Source of the DNA: Acanthosoma haemorrhoidale
Lineage: Eukaryota; Arthropoda; Insecta; Hemiptera; Acanthosomatidae
NCBI GenBank assembly: GCA_930367205.1
Contig: OV884012.1
Coordinates: forward strand, 148,319,405 to 148,383,404
DNA: 64,000 bases
Reading direction: 5' to 3'
Below are positions 46,070 through 56,582 of the stretch, piece by piece. Below the pieces are notes generated by a model. It did not search any database. It saw only the letters and a program-made list of their open reading frames with translations, and was not told the origin of the DNA. The position numbers and the translations under genes are program-made. Numbering within the stretch: the first letter of the stretch is position 1; every line of letters starts with the position of its first letter.

Positions 46070-46495
46070 CTCTTATCCACCCGATTGACCATGGCGTATT
46101 TGCTTCAATGAAGCAACAATAAATACAGAATAAAAATACCTTGAGGATGGAAATGATGTTTGGGGCTTCTGAAAAGAGGACAGAATTGGTGAAGAGGATT
46201 GTACCAAAAGTGGAAAATACTTTTGTACAGTCTGCACAGGAAGAAGAGGTTTCTCCTTATGATTAGCGAAATCTGTTTTTGGAGAAAGTAATGTTGATGA
46301 AGATAACATTGTTAAGTGGTTTGATTGTGACACCAATGATCCAGGCTTTGACCATCTTGCGAATGGGGGAGCATTAGTTATAATTATGGAGGTGAGTGAG
46401 AAAGAAAAGGAAAAGACGCAGGAGCAAGTGAGCCACGAGGAAGCTATAGCGCACATTGACGAGCTCTTATCTGGAGGAACAAGCCGGTGCACTTA
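46070..46495 (+). pseudogene. pogo/Tigger transposase, C-terminal relic
   Basis: The plus strand reads IHPIDHGVFASMKQQ, the LQPMDQGV-type block holding the third catalytic Asp of DDE_1 (pogo/Tigger) transposases. After a stop and frame changes come VKWFDCDTNDPGFDHLANGG and VSHEEAIAHIDELLSGG, the acidic C-terminal tail with the SHxEAL motif. The N-terminal CENP-B-type DNA-binding region is absent. The large minus-strand open frame over the same bases is a shadow. Confidence 0.65.
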
Positions 46496-46659
46496 ATGAC
46501 AAAACGTCGTTAAAAAAATGCAATCACAAATAAAGAAAAGGTCTTTTCAACACAAAAAAAAACTTGGCTAACCAATTTTTTTGTGGAAAATTTAACCAAA
46601 CAACTTGTAATTAGTACAAACAACATTATCCACGGAATTTGCTTATTCCTGGTTACCGT

Positions 46660-46696
46660 CCCTTCAAATTACGCGGATAATCGGGAGTTTACTGTA
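46660..46696 (-). repeat. Tigger terminal inverted repeat, right end
   Basis: On the minus strand TACAGTAAACTCCCGATTAT followed by CCGCGTAATTT: the CAGT...CGATTATCCG pattern of pogo/Tigger ends, with a flanking TA. It closes the transposon whose transposase tail lies at 46070-46495. No matching left end is seen upstream. Confidence 0.6.
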
Positions 46697-49628
46697 TATA
46701 CATAAAATATATGCTATAATTTTACAATAAAATAACATTTTTATTGAAGAACTCTGATGATGGGTGAAATATAATGGTATCCATATGTTTGAATGCCAAA
46801 AAATAAATAAAATCCAAGAATTCCAAAATAGGTATAAATAATTACGACGATTGTGGTAGTAATGATAATTGGTTTTAATCTTAAGACGAATTGCCTATAT
46901 TGTATTTGATTGCTCCTTCAACTCCACAAATTTGATGGTATTTAATACATTTTCTTCTTGATGAATTCTTGCATTGTCTCTATTTGTAGCTCTTGATGGA
47001 TTTATTGGTCTCTGACAACCAGAGACATTTATTCTTTGTATATTTTTTTGGAAGCTTTTTTATTTGAATTTTATTGAAAATAGCTTTAAATGGTAGCAGT
47101 TAAAATAATTTCTGCAAGAAAAGTAGATATACCTTCATTAATAGATATATTTCACTACTCTTTCCAGAATTAACTCTCAAAAACAATAATTTATAGGAAT
47201 AAGATAATGAAAAATTGGTGTTTCCTTATTAATATCGTTACCAAATGAGCTCTGGATATGAAAGTAAAACGTCATCATCAATTAGTACTCCACAAACATC
47301 CTTCAACAACATTTAGAATCATTCTAAGTTTTCTTCACAGATAGGCATATACTCAAGAATTTGCGACATCTGTAGGGGTAGTTTCAAACTTTAGGGGAAG
47401 TTGGTGTCGTAAGGATATGGAAGTGGAGTATTGAATTTGGGCTAATCCATAGCTAACCTACACTCCGTCCTAGCCAACCAAAGACACTTGGGTACGTACT
47501 GAAGAATTAATGAGAATCATTCAAAAGAATGTCACACGACACTTGTAGCCCTCCTCTTGTTATTATTTATTTTTTAAAACCTACAGGTATGAATGAATTT
47601 GAAAGTAGTGAGAAGAGAGGGAAGTGTAGTGAAACGGATCAAATAAACCAAAATAAATACTCTCTAACCTGACCCAATGTCATTGACTCATTCTTCCTTT
47701 CCCAAAAAAGTTATTTTCAATTTCATCCTCGTTTAAAGTTTACTTTAAATTGTTTAACTTCCCATTTTAATATTTTTGTGAGGAGAAACCTTAAGGAATG
47801 GTCAATTGAAATGTTGTTGAGAAATCAAAGCATATAACGTTATACGAAAGAACCGTGTGAGTGGAGTATGTGATGATTGATTAGTATTCAATTTTCATTA
47901 GATTTATTTTTATGTGACGATCTCTTCAGATTTGATACTTACGAAACATCATCCGCAAATAAAAGCTAATTTCATCTATTGGTCCAAGCTGGTTTTTAAG
48001 GAAAATCTTTACTCACTACTGAAATCATTTCTAACTTTTTAAAGGTTAGGCACCATTCCCACTAATCTTACCATCTAATTTAGCCAGAATATTTTAATCT
48101 GGTCATTCAGCTATGACATTAAAAATGAATGAATAACTCTTCATTGACCAAGCCCTGTGACATTAAGGCACGCAATGAACAAGGACAACATCAAGAGATG
48201 ACATTTGTTGAGAATTCTGCAATCACAAAGGCCACTTTAGTCTCAGAAGGAATTCTATTTACACCGGAGTTACTCTGGACCACTTAAAAGTTCCTCAGCC
48301 TTAGCTAAGTGAAGACGAGCCTTAATTGCCTATGTGCTTAGAGAGAGCGAGAGTGAAGTACGTATGTTACCATGTATGTACCAAGAACAGTAACGATATA
48401 ATTACATTTTTTGAACCTATTCATCGTTAATTGAACTTCGAAAAGATATTGCTTTAGTAATACATATATTTGAAGATATAGCCTAAACACCAAGCTAAAA
48501 TAAAATATAGTTACTAATTGATAAACATAGGAAGTTAAACCGTTGAAAACTATCCGAAGATCACAAACACCGTTTTGCTTCAAAGACACTGTTAGTGCTG
48601 AAGTTTGTTACATCATAAGTCCCAGTCACAATTTTCAATGTATATGTTTTATGATAGCCGTGAAAATTAGTTAAATATTTATCTGATTCACGAGCAGGAC
48701 TGCAGTCTGAACTCATGCGAATGCGCACATAAAAAATACCATTAGTAGGTGTTAATGAAATGATGTTCAAAACCGATTACTAACCTTTCTTACAAACTTC
48801 AAATATTCAAACAATTAATATTATTTTTGGAGGAAAGTAAAAAATATTGACATCAAGCTAAAATGTTGGCATTGTCGAATAATATAAAATAAAGTGAAAG
48901 CGTTGGAGGAGCTCTTATTATTTTGCACGTCGAGGAGTTTTATAAGGTGAAGTGGCCCTTGACCTTGCCGGTCCCTAACCCTTGAGGATTATCAATAAAC
49001 CTTTCACCTGTATAAAGATAAATTATTTTTATGAAAGTTACTAAGTATTAAGGTTGAAATTTCAGTTGCTTCCTTCCTATCGTGGAAGATAAGGAGAAGG
49101 TGAAAAGCTCGTTTGTCTTAGAATAACTAAAAATCAAATGGCATCTCCTTAGTCAATACTGGTCAGTTTTATATTCCTTTTATATAAAACTTTTCATAAA
49201 ATTCATTTAATTGTACATTGGAAAGATTAAAACCACACATATATTATTCAGTTTTCAATTGTTCATGTCAACAAAGTACTGATATACTTCTGTCTAGAAT
49301 TAGGTGTAGTAAGGTATAGGAAGATAATGATTGAATGAAACACGAATGAAGAAATATTGAGTCAAGAAAGTCTAATAGAAGTCTCAAGACTGCAAGTAAA
49401 AAGAAGAAAGAAGACAACTAAATAAGACATGTTTTAAATCCAGAGGAAGTAGTTAAAACTACAAAAAAGAATCTGGCAACATTAGCTGAACGAAGTAAAG
49501 ACATGCTTCTCAGCAACTGTCTTTTGGATGACTATGCGATGACAGGGACTTAACATTAGACATGTAATAAACAAAATAAAATCTCTTTATCATGTCTTTT
49601 TTTTTTTGTCAACGTTTGCTCCATTGTC
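46697..49628. other. Non-coding spacer
   Basis: AT-rich and largely featureless. Near 49437-49552 a frame reads NPEEVVKTTKKNLATLAERS... to a stop, followed within 40 bases by AATAAA-type signals; this could be the 3' end of a decayed gene or retrocopy, but I cannot name it. Confidence 0.4.
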
Positions 49629-49991
49629 AGTTTTATAATGCTTGCTATATATGTAATATTTATAATCTTTATAATAACAATTAGAAGGGGCTTGAGCCGA
49701 ACTGTATACCTGCCTCGTGACTTCATGGAAGTCACTGACGGTTACCTGTTATTATTAAGTAAGCAACCCCATCCCTCCAAGACCTCCCTACTTACCAGAA
49801 TTTTATCCTGTTCTTACACATATACGTCTCAGCTTTATCCCCAGACCCCACACTTGTGCGTAGACATCCCACCCAGTATGTAGTAACGTAACTCTTAATA
49901 TTTGTATATACAAGTGTTTTGCTAGTACTTCATAATAAAGCTTTCCTTTCTTTTCTTTTAAAGGACTCTCCTCTGAAAAGATTATTTAACT
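49629..49991 (+). mobile_element. LTR-like unit B3, full length with extra segment
   Basis: 363 bases, AGTTTTATAATG...ATTATTTAACT, with a roughly 30-base extra segment after the first dozen bases (GCTTGCTATATATGTAATAT), shared only with B8. The following 100 bases (49992-50090, block S) recur inverted at 54804-54904 next to B7. Confidence 0.6.
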
Positions 49992-50090
49992 CTCCAATGT
50001 GAATGACAAGTCTCTCTGATTTTTTTATAAAGCCGTACGCTATAATCGTCAGATGCAAATTAGAAATTATCAGCATGTATATTTGTTTGC
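49992..50090 (+). repeat. Block S, copy 1
   Basis: CTCCAATGTGAATGACAAGT, CGTACGCTATAATCGTCAGA and AGAAATTATCAGCATGTATA; same sequence inverted at 54804-54904. It starts exactly where the LTR-like unit ends in both places. Confidence 0.8.
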
Positions 50091-51345
50091 TATATTTTCA
50101 ACATAACTGTTCAGCTTTAACACGCTCAGCCTCCTAACTAAAAAATATTTAAAAACAAATTCCAATCCCAAATTCCGAATTTTTTTAATTGAGTGACAAA
50201 ATAAGGGCTACTTCAAATTATTTTTTTACTAATTTCTTTTATAAATTGAACAGCAATATTAGACGTAGTATTATAGCCTCGAAGTAAGATATTTCTGTAG
50301 GCTCGACATCATTGCGGTAGACTATATCGCACACTCTACATACATATTGAGAGATTATTATAAAGATGTAAGTTCTGCTTAAGGATTAATTTGGAGTTGT
50401 AAAAATCATATAATATTATTGATTAATATTTTTGGCATAAACTTATTTCAAGATACAATTATTGTAATAATGTTTGAGTATTCATATCTCATCGACAAAT
50501 TCGGTGAGGTTTGAAATGTGAGAATTCAATCCTGCTGATAGAGCCCACCACACCGGTCCAGATTAAAGTTCTGTCCCTTGAGTATTAACTAACAATTAGT
50601 CACCGGGAATACCCGTGTCCTCTCCAATGCCATAGGGAGTTGTGTAATTACATATATGTTTAATCCTCCCCATTTCAATACAAAGCTTGATCACCTTTAG
50701 GAAATATCTAATCAATGAAAATGGTCATCAAAACTAATTAAATTTAATGTATATTTGAATATGTCAAATCTCATATGCACAATTAACTGAGGGTATAACA
50801 ATTTAGTTAATCTAAACTATAATAATTGCGTTTAAATTGACAGTTATCAATTGTATATGTTTATATTTATTTATTATATTATTATTTATTATATGAGAAA
50901 GCTATTGATCGATGGTATTTATAAATATATTTTTTTGAATTGTGTTATATGCTTTTTGTTTTCTCTTGTTGATGCATTATTTATTTCTGCATTATTTGTA
51001 CAGTGTAATTTTGATACAAAGGAGACATTTTTTCGAATAAAATTTTTTATATTTTGCTCTACATATTAAAAAAAATGCAATAGGCCCTTAGTTATGAGTA
51101 ATAAGTCGATTACTTTATTAAAATAAATCCAAAATTTAATAAAATATGGACAGCTTGCAATTATCAAGTTAACATCGATAATAGTTTACAATACTATTAT
51201 ATTAAGCCAAGCTTTATTTAAATTTATAATAATAATAAATAATAAATTACTAGTTAGATCTAGGTTGCTTCACGTCTGACCAAAAACGTTAACGTTATAA
51301 ATCATTAACTGTCTATATCCTAATGTATCAGTTTGTGGCTTAATA
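50091..51345. other. Non-coding spacer
   Basis: Very AT-rich. 50515-50640 is more balanced but unassigned. The plus-strand open frame at 50851-51069 is low-complexity AT-rich sequence. Confidence 0.5.
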
Positions 51346-51375
51346 CAGTTAAATCTCGATAACTCGAACCTCAAT
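51346..51375 (+). repeat. Tigger terminal inverted repeat, left end
   Basis: TA then CAGTTAAATCTCGATAACTC, followed by CTCGAATTC: the classical CAGT...TCGATAACTCGAA pogo/Tigger end with a flanking TA at 51344-51345. Confidence 0.65.
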
Positions 51376-51920
51376 AACTCGAATTCTTTGATAACACGAT
51401 TTTTTTTTTTAATTTCCTTGAGGAAACCTTGTTTAGTCGAAAAAAATAAGAAGATAACTCAAAAGTATTTCACGAGAAATTTTACCTTTGTAGGTCAAAA
51501 GGAACAAGCTTTATTTATGGGTGTTGATGATGCCCTGTCGGTGAATTACGTGACATTTAGTACACTGCGCATCATCCACACCCCACCATGCCACCCTAAA
51601 ACATGCAGGATCCAACGAGTCTTTTTACGATCAGTGTAGAACATACAACATACAAATGAGTCAACGGAAATTAAAAATACATTGCCGCTAATTTTGTTAT
51701 CCCTTGTATTGCTCTATCTACCATTTGGAACTTCAAAGGCAGGTAGACATTAATGCAAAAGAAAAATAGACACGGAATTTCCTGATATTGAAGAATGCAT
51801 AGTTGAGTGGTTGAAGCTATCCCGTGACAAAACCATCAATTAGAGAGGTCCATTTTTAACAGAAAAAGCTGAAAAACTCAAGCTATTTTAACTCGAAGTG
51901 AGTTCTCATTCCCTTGAAGT
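51376..51920 (+). pseudogene. pogo/Tigger 5' part with CENP-B-type HTH relic
   Basis: Inside the left terminal repeat. Near 51778-51900 the plus strand reads FPDIEECIVEWLKLSRDKTI, a stop, then RGPFLTEKAEKLKLF, matching the second helix-turn-helix of CENP-B/Tigger DNA-binding domains. The catalytic domain is absent. Together with the piece at 46 kb it shows the two halves of this transposon type, but they lie 5 kb apart in the order C-terminus then N-terminus, so they are remnants of two insertions. Confidence 0.6.
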
Positions 51921-52465
51921 TCTAGTTGACTGTACTATGGTCGAGGGATCGCTTCGCCAACCAACCTCTCAAGCTTTAGTTGACCACATTTGGCGAAAGC
52001 GGATTATCGTTTTGACTAAAAGGTAATTTTCCTCCCTTAGGTGAATCCCCAGATGGGCGTATCTAAGGACGTTTTTACAAAGCGTTCCTAGCAGAATGAT
52101 TGTGTTTCCTATAACTTCTGATAGCATTAATTATTTTTGTCAGTGTTACTATCAAAATCTTATTATAAGAGGTAAATACAAAACCATGTTACTTTCAGGA
52201 ATAATCGAAACGCTACCGTTAATCAGCAAGTGCCCTGAAGGTGCATTAATAGATTGGTACCAAAACCTTTTGTGTATACTTTTATTATTTCATAATTAAT
52301 ATTTTTACTGTGTCAAAATTTGCCAGGTAATAAATACATTTCACTTTTAATACGTAATTAAATAGAATTCTATCGAAAAGTAGCGATTACAAAAATCCTT
52401 TAATGTAATTTTCTTTTGTATTTCTTTCTTCCTTTCTGACCTTTCTGGAAAAAATAACAATGGCC
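51921..52465. other. Spacer, possible Tigger remainder
   Basis: Around 51935-52020 there are fragments resembling worn terminal sequence (GCGGATTATCG). No coding sequence recognised. Confidence 0.35.
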
Positions 52466-52773
52466 AGTTAAATAATTCATTTTAAGAGTCTTTTAAAAGA
52501 AAAGTTAATACTTATATACTGTATATACAAATATTAAGAGTTACGTTACTACATACTGGGTGGAATGTCTAGGGACGAGTGGGGTCTGGGGCAAAACTGA
52601 GACATATATGTATAAGAAAAGAATAAGATTCTGGGAAGTAGGGAGGGAAGTCTTGGAGGGATGCGGTTGGTTACTTAAAAATAACAGGAACCATCAGTGA
52701 CTTCCACCAAGTCACGAGGCAGGTATACAGTTCTGCTCAAGTCCCTTCTACTTGTTCTTAGCATTATAAAACT
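52466..52773 (-). mobile_element. LTR-like unit B4
   Basis: Minus-strand copy, 308 bases, from AGTTTTATAATGCTAAGAAC (minus, at 52773) to ATTATTTAACTGG. It has lost the CATAATAAAGCTTT polyadenylation part by deletion of about 40 bases near 52502-52506. Confidence 0.65.
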
Positions 52774-53463
52774 GTCAATGAATGAATTTTCAAAAGCTAT
52801 ATGAAACCAGAAAAGTTTCACTTTTTATTATTTTAATCTATATCTATATAATTGATTGTTCTTCACGAAGGCCACTTAATTTCAAGTCAGGGTGATGAAT
52901 TGAAATGATGTGTGATATAAAACACCCAACATGGCTGAAATTTCACCATGGATTTCACAATCAAAATAGGTGACACATCAATCTAGTATAAATGAGCGGG
53001 ATTCGTTGAATAGTGAGCGGCCTTATCAACCTACTGACACCCTGGCCATTAGTCGGCTGAGCAAAATTAAAATACTTTAACATTAATCAAATTCCAATGC
53101 TCCGAGAGAATTTAGCTATGTATGCCATTTTCCATGGAATCCCATTAAAGAAGTTTCCGGGCCAGGATTACCGGCCAGTTCCTGGGGAGCCCATTTAAAA
53201 GTTTACCAATACAGCTGAGAGCTGTGGAATTATCTGAATCGAATAACCGCAAAACAATGGGAAACTGGCTGACTCGTCCTCCTAACGCATTAACTTATAG
53301 TTATTAATGCTTTATGAATATATTTTATTTGTAACATCAGATCTTCCCACAAAAACCTCATTATTTATTTACAACGAATCGTACCGTAATTGATAATGTA
53401 ACTCACCCCACTCTAAGCACGGTGTACAATGAGAGGAACAAACAGGGGCAAACAAGGTTTCAT
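52774..53463. other. Spacer with unique, balanced-composition block
   Basis: 53030-53290 is clearly less AT-rich than usual and shares nothing with the rest of the window. It lies just upstream of a candidate signal-peptide exon, so a promoter or 5' flank is possible. Confidence 0.35.
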
Positions 53464-53636
53464 ATGCTGGACTATAATTATAAAGAGCTCTCCTTAAAAT
53501 GGGCCATTGTGACAAAATGGCTCTTAGTTTTCTGCTGTCTGGTGACAACGGCTTACAGAGAGACCGTGTCACTGTTCCGGTCTCACAATGTATCGGGCTC
53601 GGGACAGGACTGTGGATCATTATTTAAAATATCAAA
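53464..53636 (+). CDS. Candidate first coding exon of a secreted or membrane protein
   Basis: ATG at 53464 opens 57 codons ending at TCAAA|GTAAGC, a near-consensus donor, in phase 2. The peptide has a short polar start (MLDYNYKELSLK), a hydrophobic run (WLLVFCCLVTTAY) and a polar tail with RETVSLF and NVSGSGQDCG, like a signal peptide followed by a mature N-terminus with one N-glycosylation site. The frame is also open some way upstream of the ATG. I do not recognise the family and see no second exon. The opposite strand is also open here, which lowers confidence. Confidence 0.35.
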
Positions 53637-53865
53637 GTAAGCGTAGCAAACCAAAACAATAATTAGCCTTTATAAACTTTACAGAACAGTGAAGAAAATT
53701 AATAGGGATTTTTAAATTTGAAATTCCTACGGCGCCAAACTAGATTAAATTATATCCATTTCCATTTCTAAAGAAATTGCTCCATGAAGAGTTCTTTAGG
53801 AACTTGTCTCCTCAACGAAATGGTTGGCGAAGTTAATTTAATAAGTCCAGGTTTAACAAATCGAG

Positions 53866-54149
53866 AGTTTTATAATGTTAAGAACAAGCATAAGGGGCTT
53901 GAGCAGAACTATATACCTGCCTCGTAAGTTCATGGAAGTCACTAATGGTTCCCTGTTATTTTTAAGTAAGGACCGCATCCCTCCAAGACCTCCCTACTTC
54001 CCAGAATATTTTTCTTATACATTTATGTCTCAGGTTTAGCCCCAGACTCACTCATCCCTGGACATTCCACCCAGTATGTAGTAACGTGACTCTTAATATT
54101 TGTATATACCAAAGTTTTGATTGTAGTTCATAATAAAGTTTTTCTTTCC
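53866..54149 (+). mobile_element. LTR-like unit B5, 3'-truncated
   Basis: Plus-strand copy with AGTTTTATAATGTTAAGAAC at its start, lacking about 20 bases of the middle (TCCTGTTCTTAT block) and the last 40 bases. It passes at CTTTCC directly into a segment (54150-54250) that recurs inverted beside unit B9 near 56.2 kb. Confidence 0.65.
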
Positions 54150-54250
54150 AAGTTTGGAAATTCATCATGGAGTTCATATTTCCCATTTTAAGGTATGTAT
54201 GCTCTGCGACAGCGTACGCAAGAACAATAAAATTAAGAAAACTTAAAGCC
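54150..54250 (+). repeat. Block T, copy 1
   Basis: TTTGGAAATTCATCA, ATATTTCCCATTTTAAGGTA and AGCGTACGCAAGAACAAT; inverse copy at 56207-56300. Both copies touch an LTR-like unit or its end. Confidence 0.8.
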
Positions 54251-54537
54251 ATAGTCTACAGCAACTCGAAATATTCAGAGTCAAACACAATAATTTGAAG
54301 TATGGAAAAACAATTTAAACGTGAAAAAAACACGCTCCAGTTCTTCAATTGTTAAGGACATATTAAAGGCACTAATATGAATTTGTTATAAACATTTTAG
54401 TTAAAAAAGCGATTTTTAGTAACTTGGTGAACTTGATTATCAATGAAATGATAATGTGGTAATATTTTGCACAATATTTTGACAGTAGCGATTTGAGGTT
54501 TTTAAAACGTGGAGACTCTGGTCTGAACGCGGGCATC
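54251..54537. other. Spacer
   Basis: AT-rich; short, without assigned function. Confidence 0.45.
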
Positions 54538-55266
54538 TATCAATATTGGTCCACCAGTTTCCACGCCCTCAATGTATTTCATTTCTACAGTTAAATAATC
54601 TTTGTAGAGGAGAGTCTTTTAAAAGAAAAGAAATAAAAGCTTTATTATGAAGTACAATCAAAACACTGGTATATACAAATATTAAGAGTTACGTTACTAC
54701 ATACTGGGTGGAAGGTCTAGGGACGAGTGGGGTCTGGGGCTAAAGCTGAGAAATATAGGTATAAGAAAAGTATTCTGGGAAGTAGGGAGGTCTTGGAGAG
54801 ATATAAATATACAATATACATGCTGATAATTTCTAATTTCCATCTGACGATTATAGCGTACGGCTTCATAGAAAAATCAGAGAGACTTGTCATTCACATT
54901 GGAGAGTTAAATAATCTTTTCAGAGGAGAGTCTTTTAAAAGAAAAGAAAGGAAAGCTTTATTATGAAGTACTAGCAAAACACTGGAATATACAAATATTA
55001 AGAGTTACGTTACTACATACTGGGTGGGATGTCTAGGCACAAGTGTGTGGTCTGGGGATAAACTGAGACATATATGTATAAGAAGAGGATAAGATTCTGG
55101 GAAGTAGGGAGGTCTTGGAGGGATGGGGTTGCTTACTTAAAAATAACAAGAAGTTACGAGGCAGGTATACAGTTGTTATCAAGCCTCTTCTACTTGTTCT
55201 TAGCATTATAAAACTTATCGACATTGGTCCACCAGTTTCCACGCCCTCAATGTATTTTATTTCTAC
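54538..55266 (-). mobile_element. Compound LTR-like structure flanked by 51-bp direct repeats
   Basis: On the minus strand: 51-bp repeat D (55266-55216), full LTR-like unit B7 (55215-54905), block S (54904-54804), the 3' two-thirds of another unit B6 (about 54803-54589), then a second D (54588-54538). The D copies differ at about three positions and abut AGTTTTATAATG and AACT exactly. A target duplication of 51 bases is far too long for an integrase (4-6), so local duplication or unequal exchange is likelier. Confidence 0.7.
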
Positions 55267-55310
55267 GATGAATTACAAAAGGCAGCTAAACTGGGCTTGA
55301 ATTGAAGGAA

Positions 55311-55413
55311 TTGATGTACCGCCGTAGTATGAAACTACAAACAGCAAAATGAGGTTAAGTCTCCTATTGAATCTCCCTCACTTCACTGGGTTTCCGGGAT
55401 TAACGTCTGATGA
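55311..55413 (-). repeat. Block R, second copy
   Basis: Inverse copy of 43703-43803, again on the upstream side of a full LTR-like unit. Confidence 0.8.
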
Positions 55414-56170
55414 CACTCTGACAATTTCAGTACAGGAATACCCGTGTAGTCTGCTATGGAATACGGAGTATTCGCGTTGATTGTCTTGGTTCTGGTCTTG
55501 GTCAGAGTGAACTGTTTGGTACCTAACACAATAGGGTGGTTTTCTTATGTATCAAATAGTATTGACTGTATTGTCTGTAGTTTTGATATAATGGATCTAG
55601 AGGCTGATCAAACAGACCATCTACTTCGGGGTGCGGCCGCAAGGTGACGCTGGTCGCGTATTCTTGCATATCCAGCTCTACTTATTAGTCCAGTCCTTCA
55701 TGCCCACATACATATACCCAGTTTTAGTTTATAATTAATATAAATAAATTATGTTATAAAAATTTTTAATTTAGGAGAAGTAAAACTTTTTAAAAAGTTA
55801 GTATTTTAAAGGGAGGGTGGGAGTTGCGTGGTAAATGAAGGCAGTTGTTATAGGGTTAATCCCCCTGAGACCTGAGAGCCAGCGAAATGACTGAGTAAGC
55901 AGGAGTAATAAGGAATAGAGGTGGGGGGCATGGCAATTTCCGACTGGCAACGTTACTGTAATCGCCTTCTCTAAGCAGCCGCTCCTAACTTAATTCTTAC
56001 AACGACATAATTTCCTTGTATTGAATATAGCAGGATAAATGCACAGTTCTTGTAGGATTTTCTTTTTATCATCGGATGGTGCCCCCTTAGGGAAATCTGG
56101 TGGTTATCACTGTCAGCTGTACAGTGGTGAAAGTGTCTACTCTACGGCGTGAGGTGTTCAAATCCCAAGA
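55414..56170. other. Spacer with a short hydrophobic open frame
   Basis: At 55456-55647 a plus-strand ATG frame reads a hydrophobic stretch (ALIVLVLVLVRVNCLV) resembling a signal peptide, and could end at AAG|GTGACG. No family is recognised. 55850-55990 is more GC-rich without repeat or exon evidence. Confidence 0.3.
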
Positions 56171-56179
56171 CCAAGAATT

Positions 56180-56300
56180 AAATAATCTTTGTAGAGGAGA
56201 CTTTTTAAGTTTTCTTAATTTAATTGTTCTTGCGTACGCTATCGCAGAACATACATACCTTAAAATGGGAAATATGCAACTAACTCCTTGATGAATTTCC
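56180..56300 (-). repeat. LTR-like end B9 joined to block T, copy 2
   Basis: On the minus strand block T (56300-56207) is followed by GTCTCCTCTACAAAGATTATTTAA, the terminal part of the LTR-like unit. So block T and the unit's 3' end are joined here, whereas at 54.15 kb T follows a unit lacking that end. Confidence 0.7.
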
Positions 56301-56402
56301 AAAAAATTTTCTTTGTAAAAACGGTTTGCACCACACTTCTCCATTGCGCATGCCGTTGCATAAACCAGAGGCCTTGGAAAATGTTGAGATTATTTATTTA
56401 TG

Positions 56403-56582
56403 TCAATTTAATAGTCGGCTCCATTTGAGTTGGATCGACCAATTGTCTAATTCTATATTCAAGATTGTTTGGATATAGTCACCGTCTTTTGCAACATTAC
56501 ACTTTTGTATACCGGCTTTAAGTGATAAAATATTTTCTCTGTGTTGTCTCAAATTATTTTCTATTTCTATAGCTTTTTCCTC
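56403..56582 (-). other. Unassigned open frame abutting LTR-like unit B8
   Basis: Minus strand, 59 codons then TGA, beginning exactly at the outer edge of unit B8. The peptide starts EEKAIEIENNLRQHRENILS, looks coiled-coil-prone, and has ELDNWSIQLKWSRLLN at its end. No start codon, no recognised domain. It could be the interrupted end of a gene or of a Gag-type protein; the length is unusual for chance in such AT-rich DNA. Confidence 0.3.

Noticed and set aside
46073..46492. 139-codon minus-strand open frame
   Set aside because: It is antisense to the readable Tigger transposase tail on the plus strand; composition explains it.
54538..55266. Ordinary target-site duplication of an LTR element
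   Set aside because: The flanking repeats are 51 bases long, far beyond the 4-6 bases made by LTR integrases.
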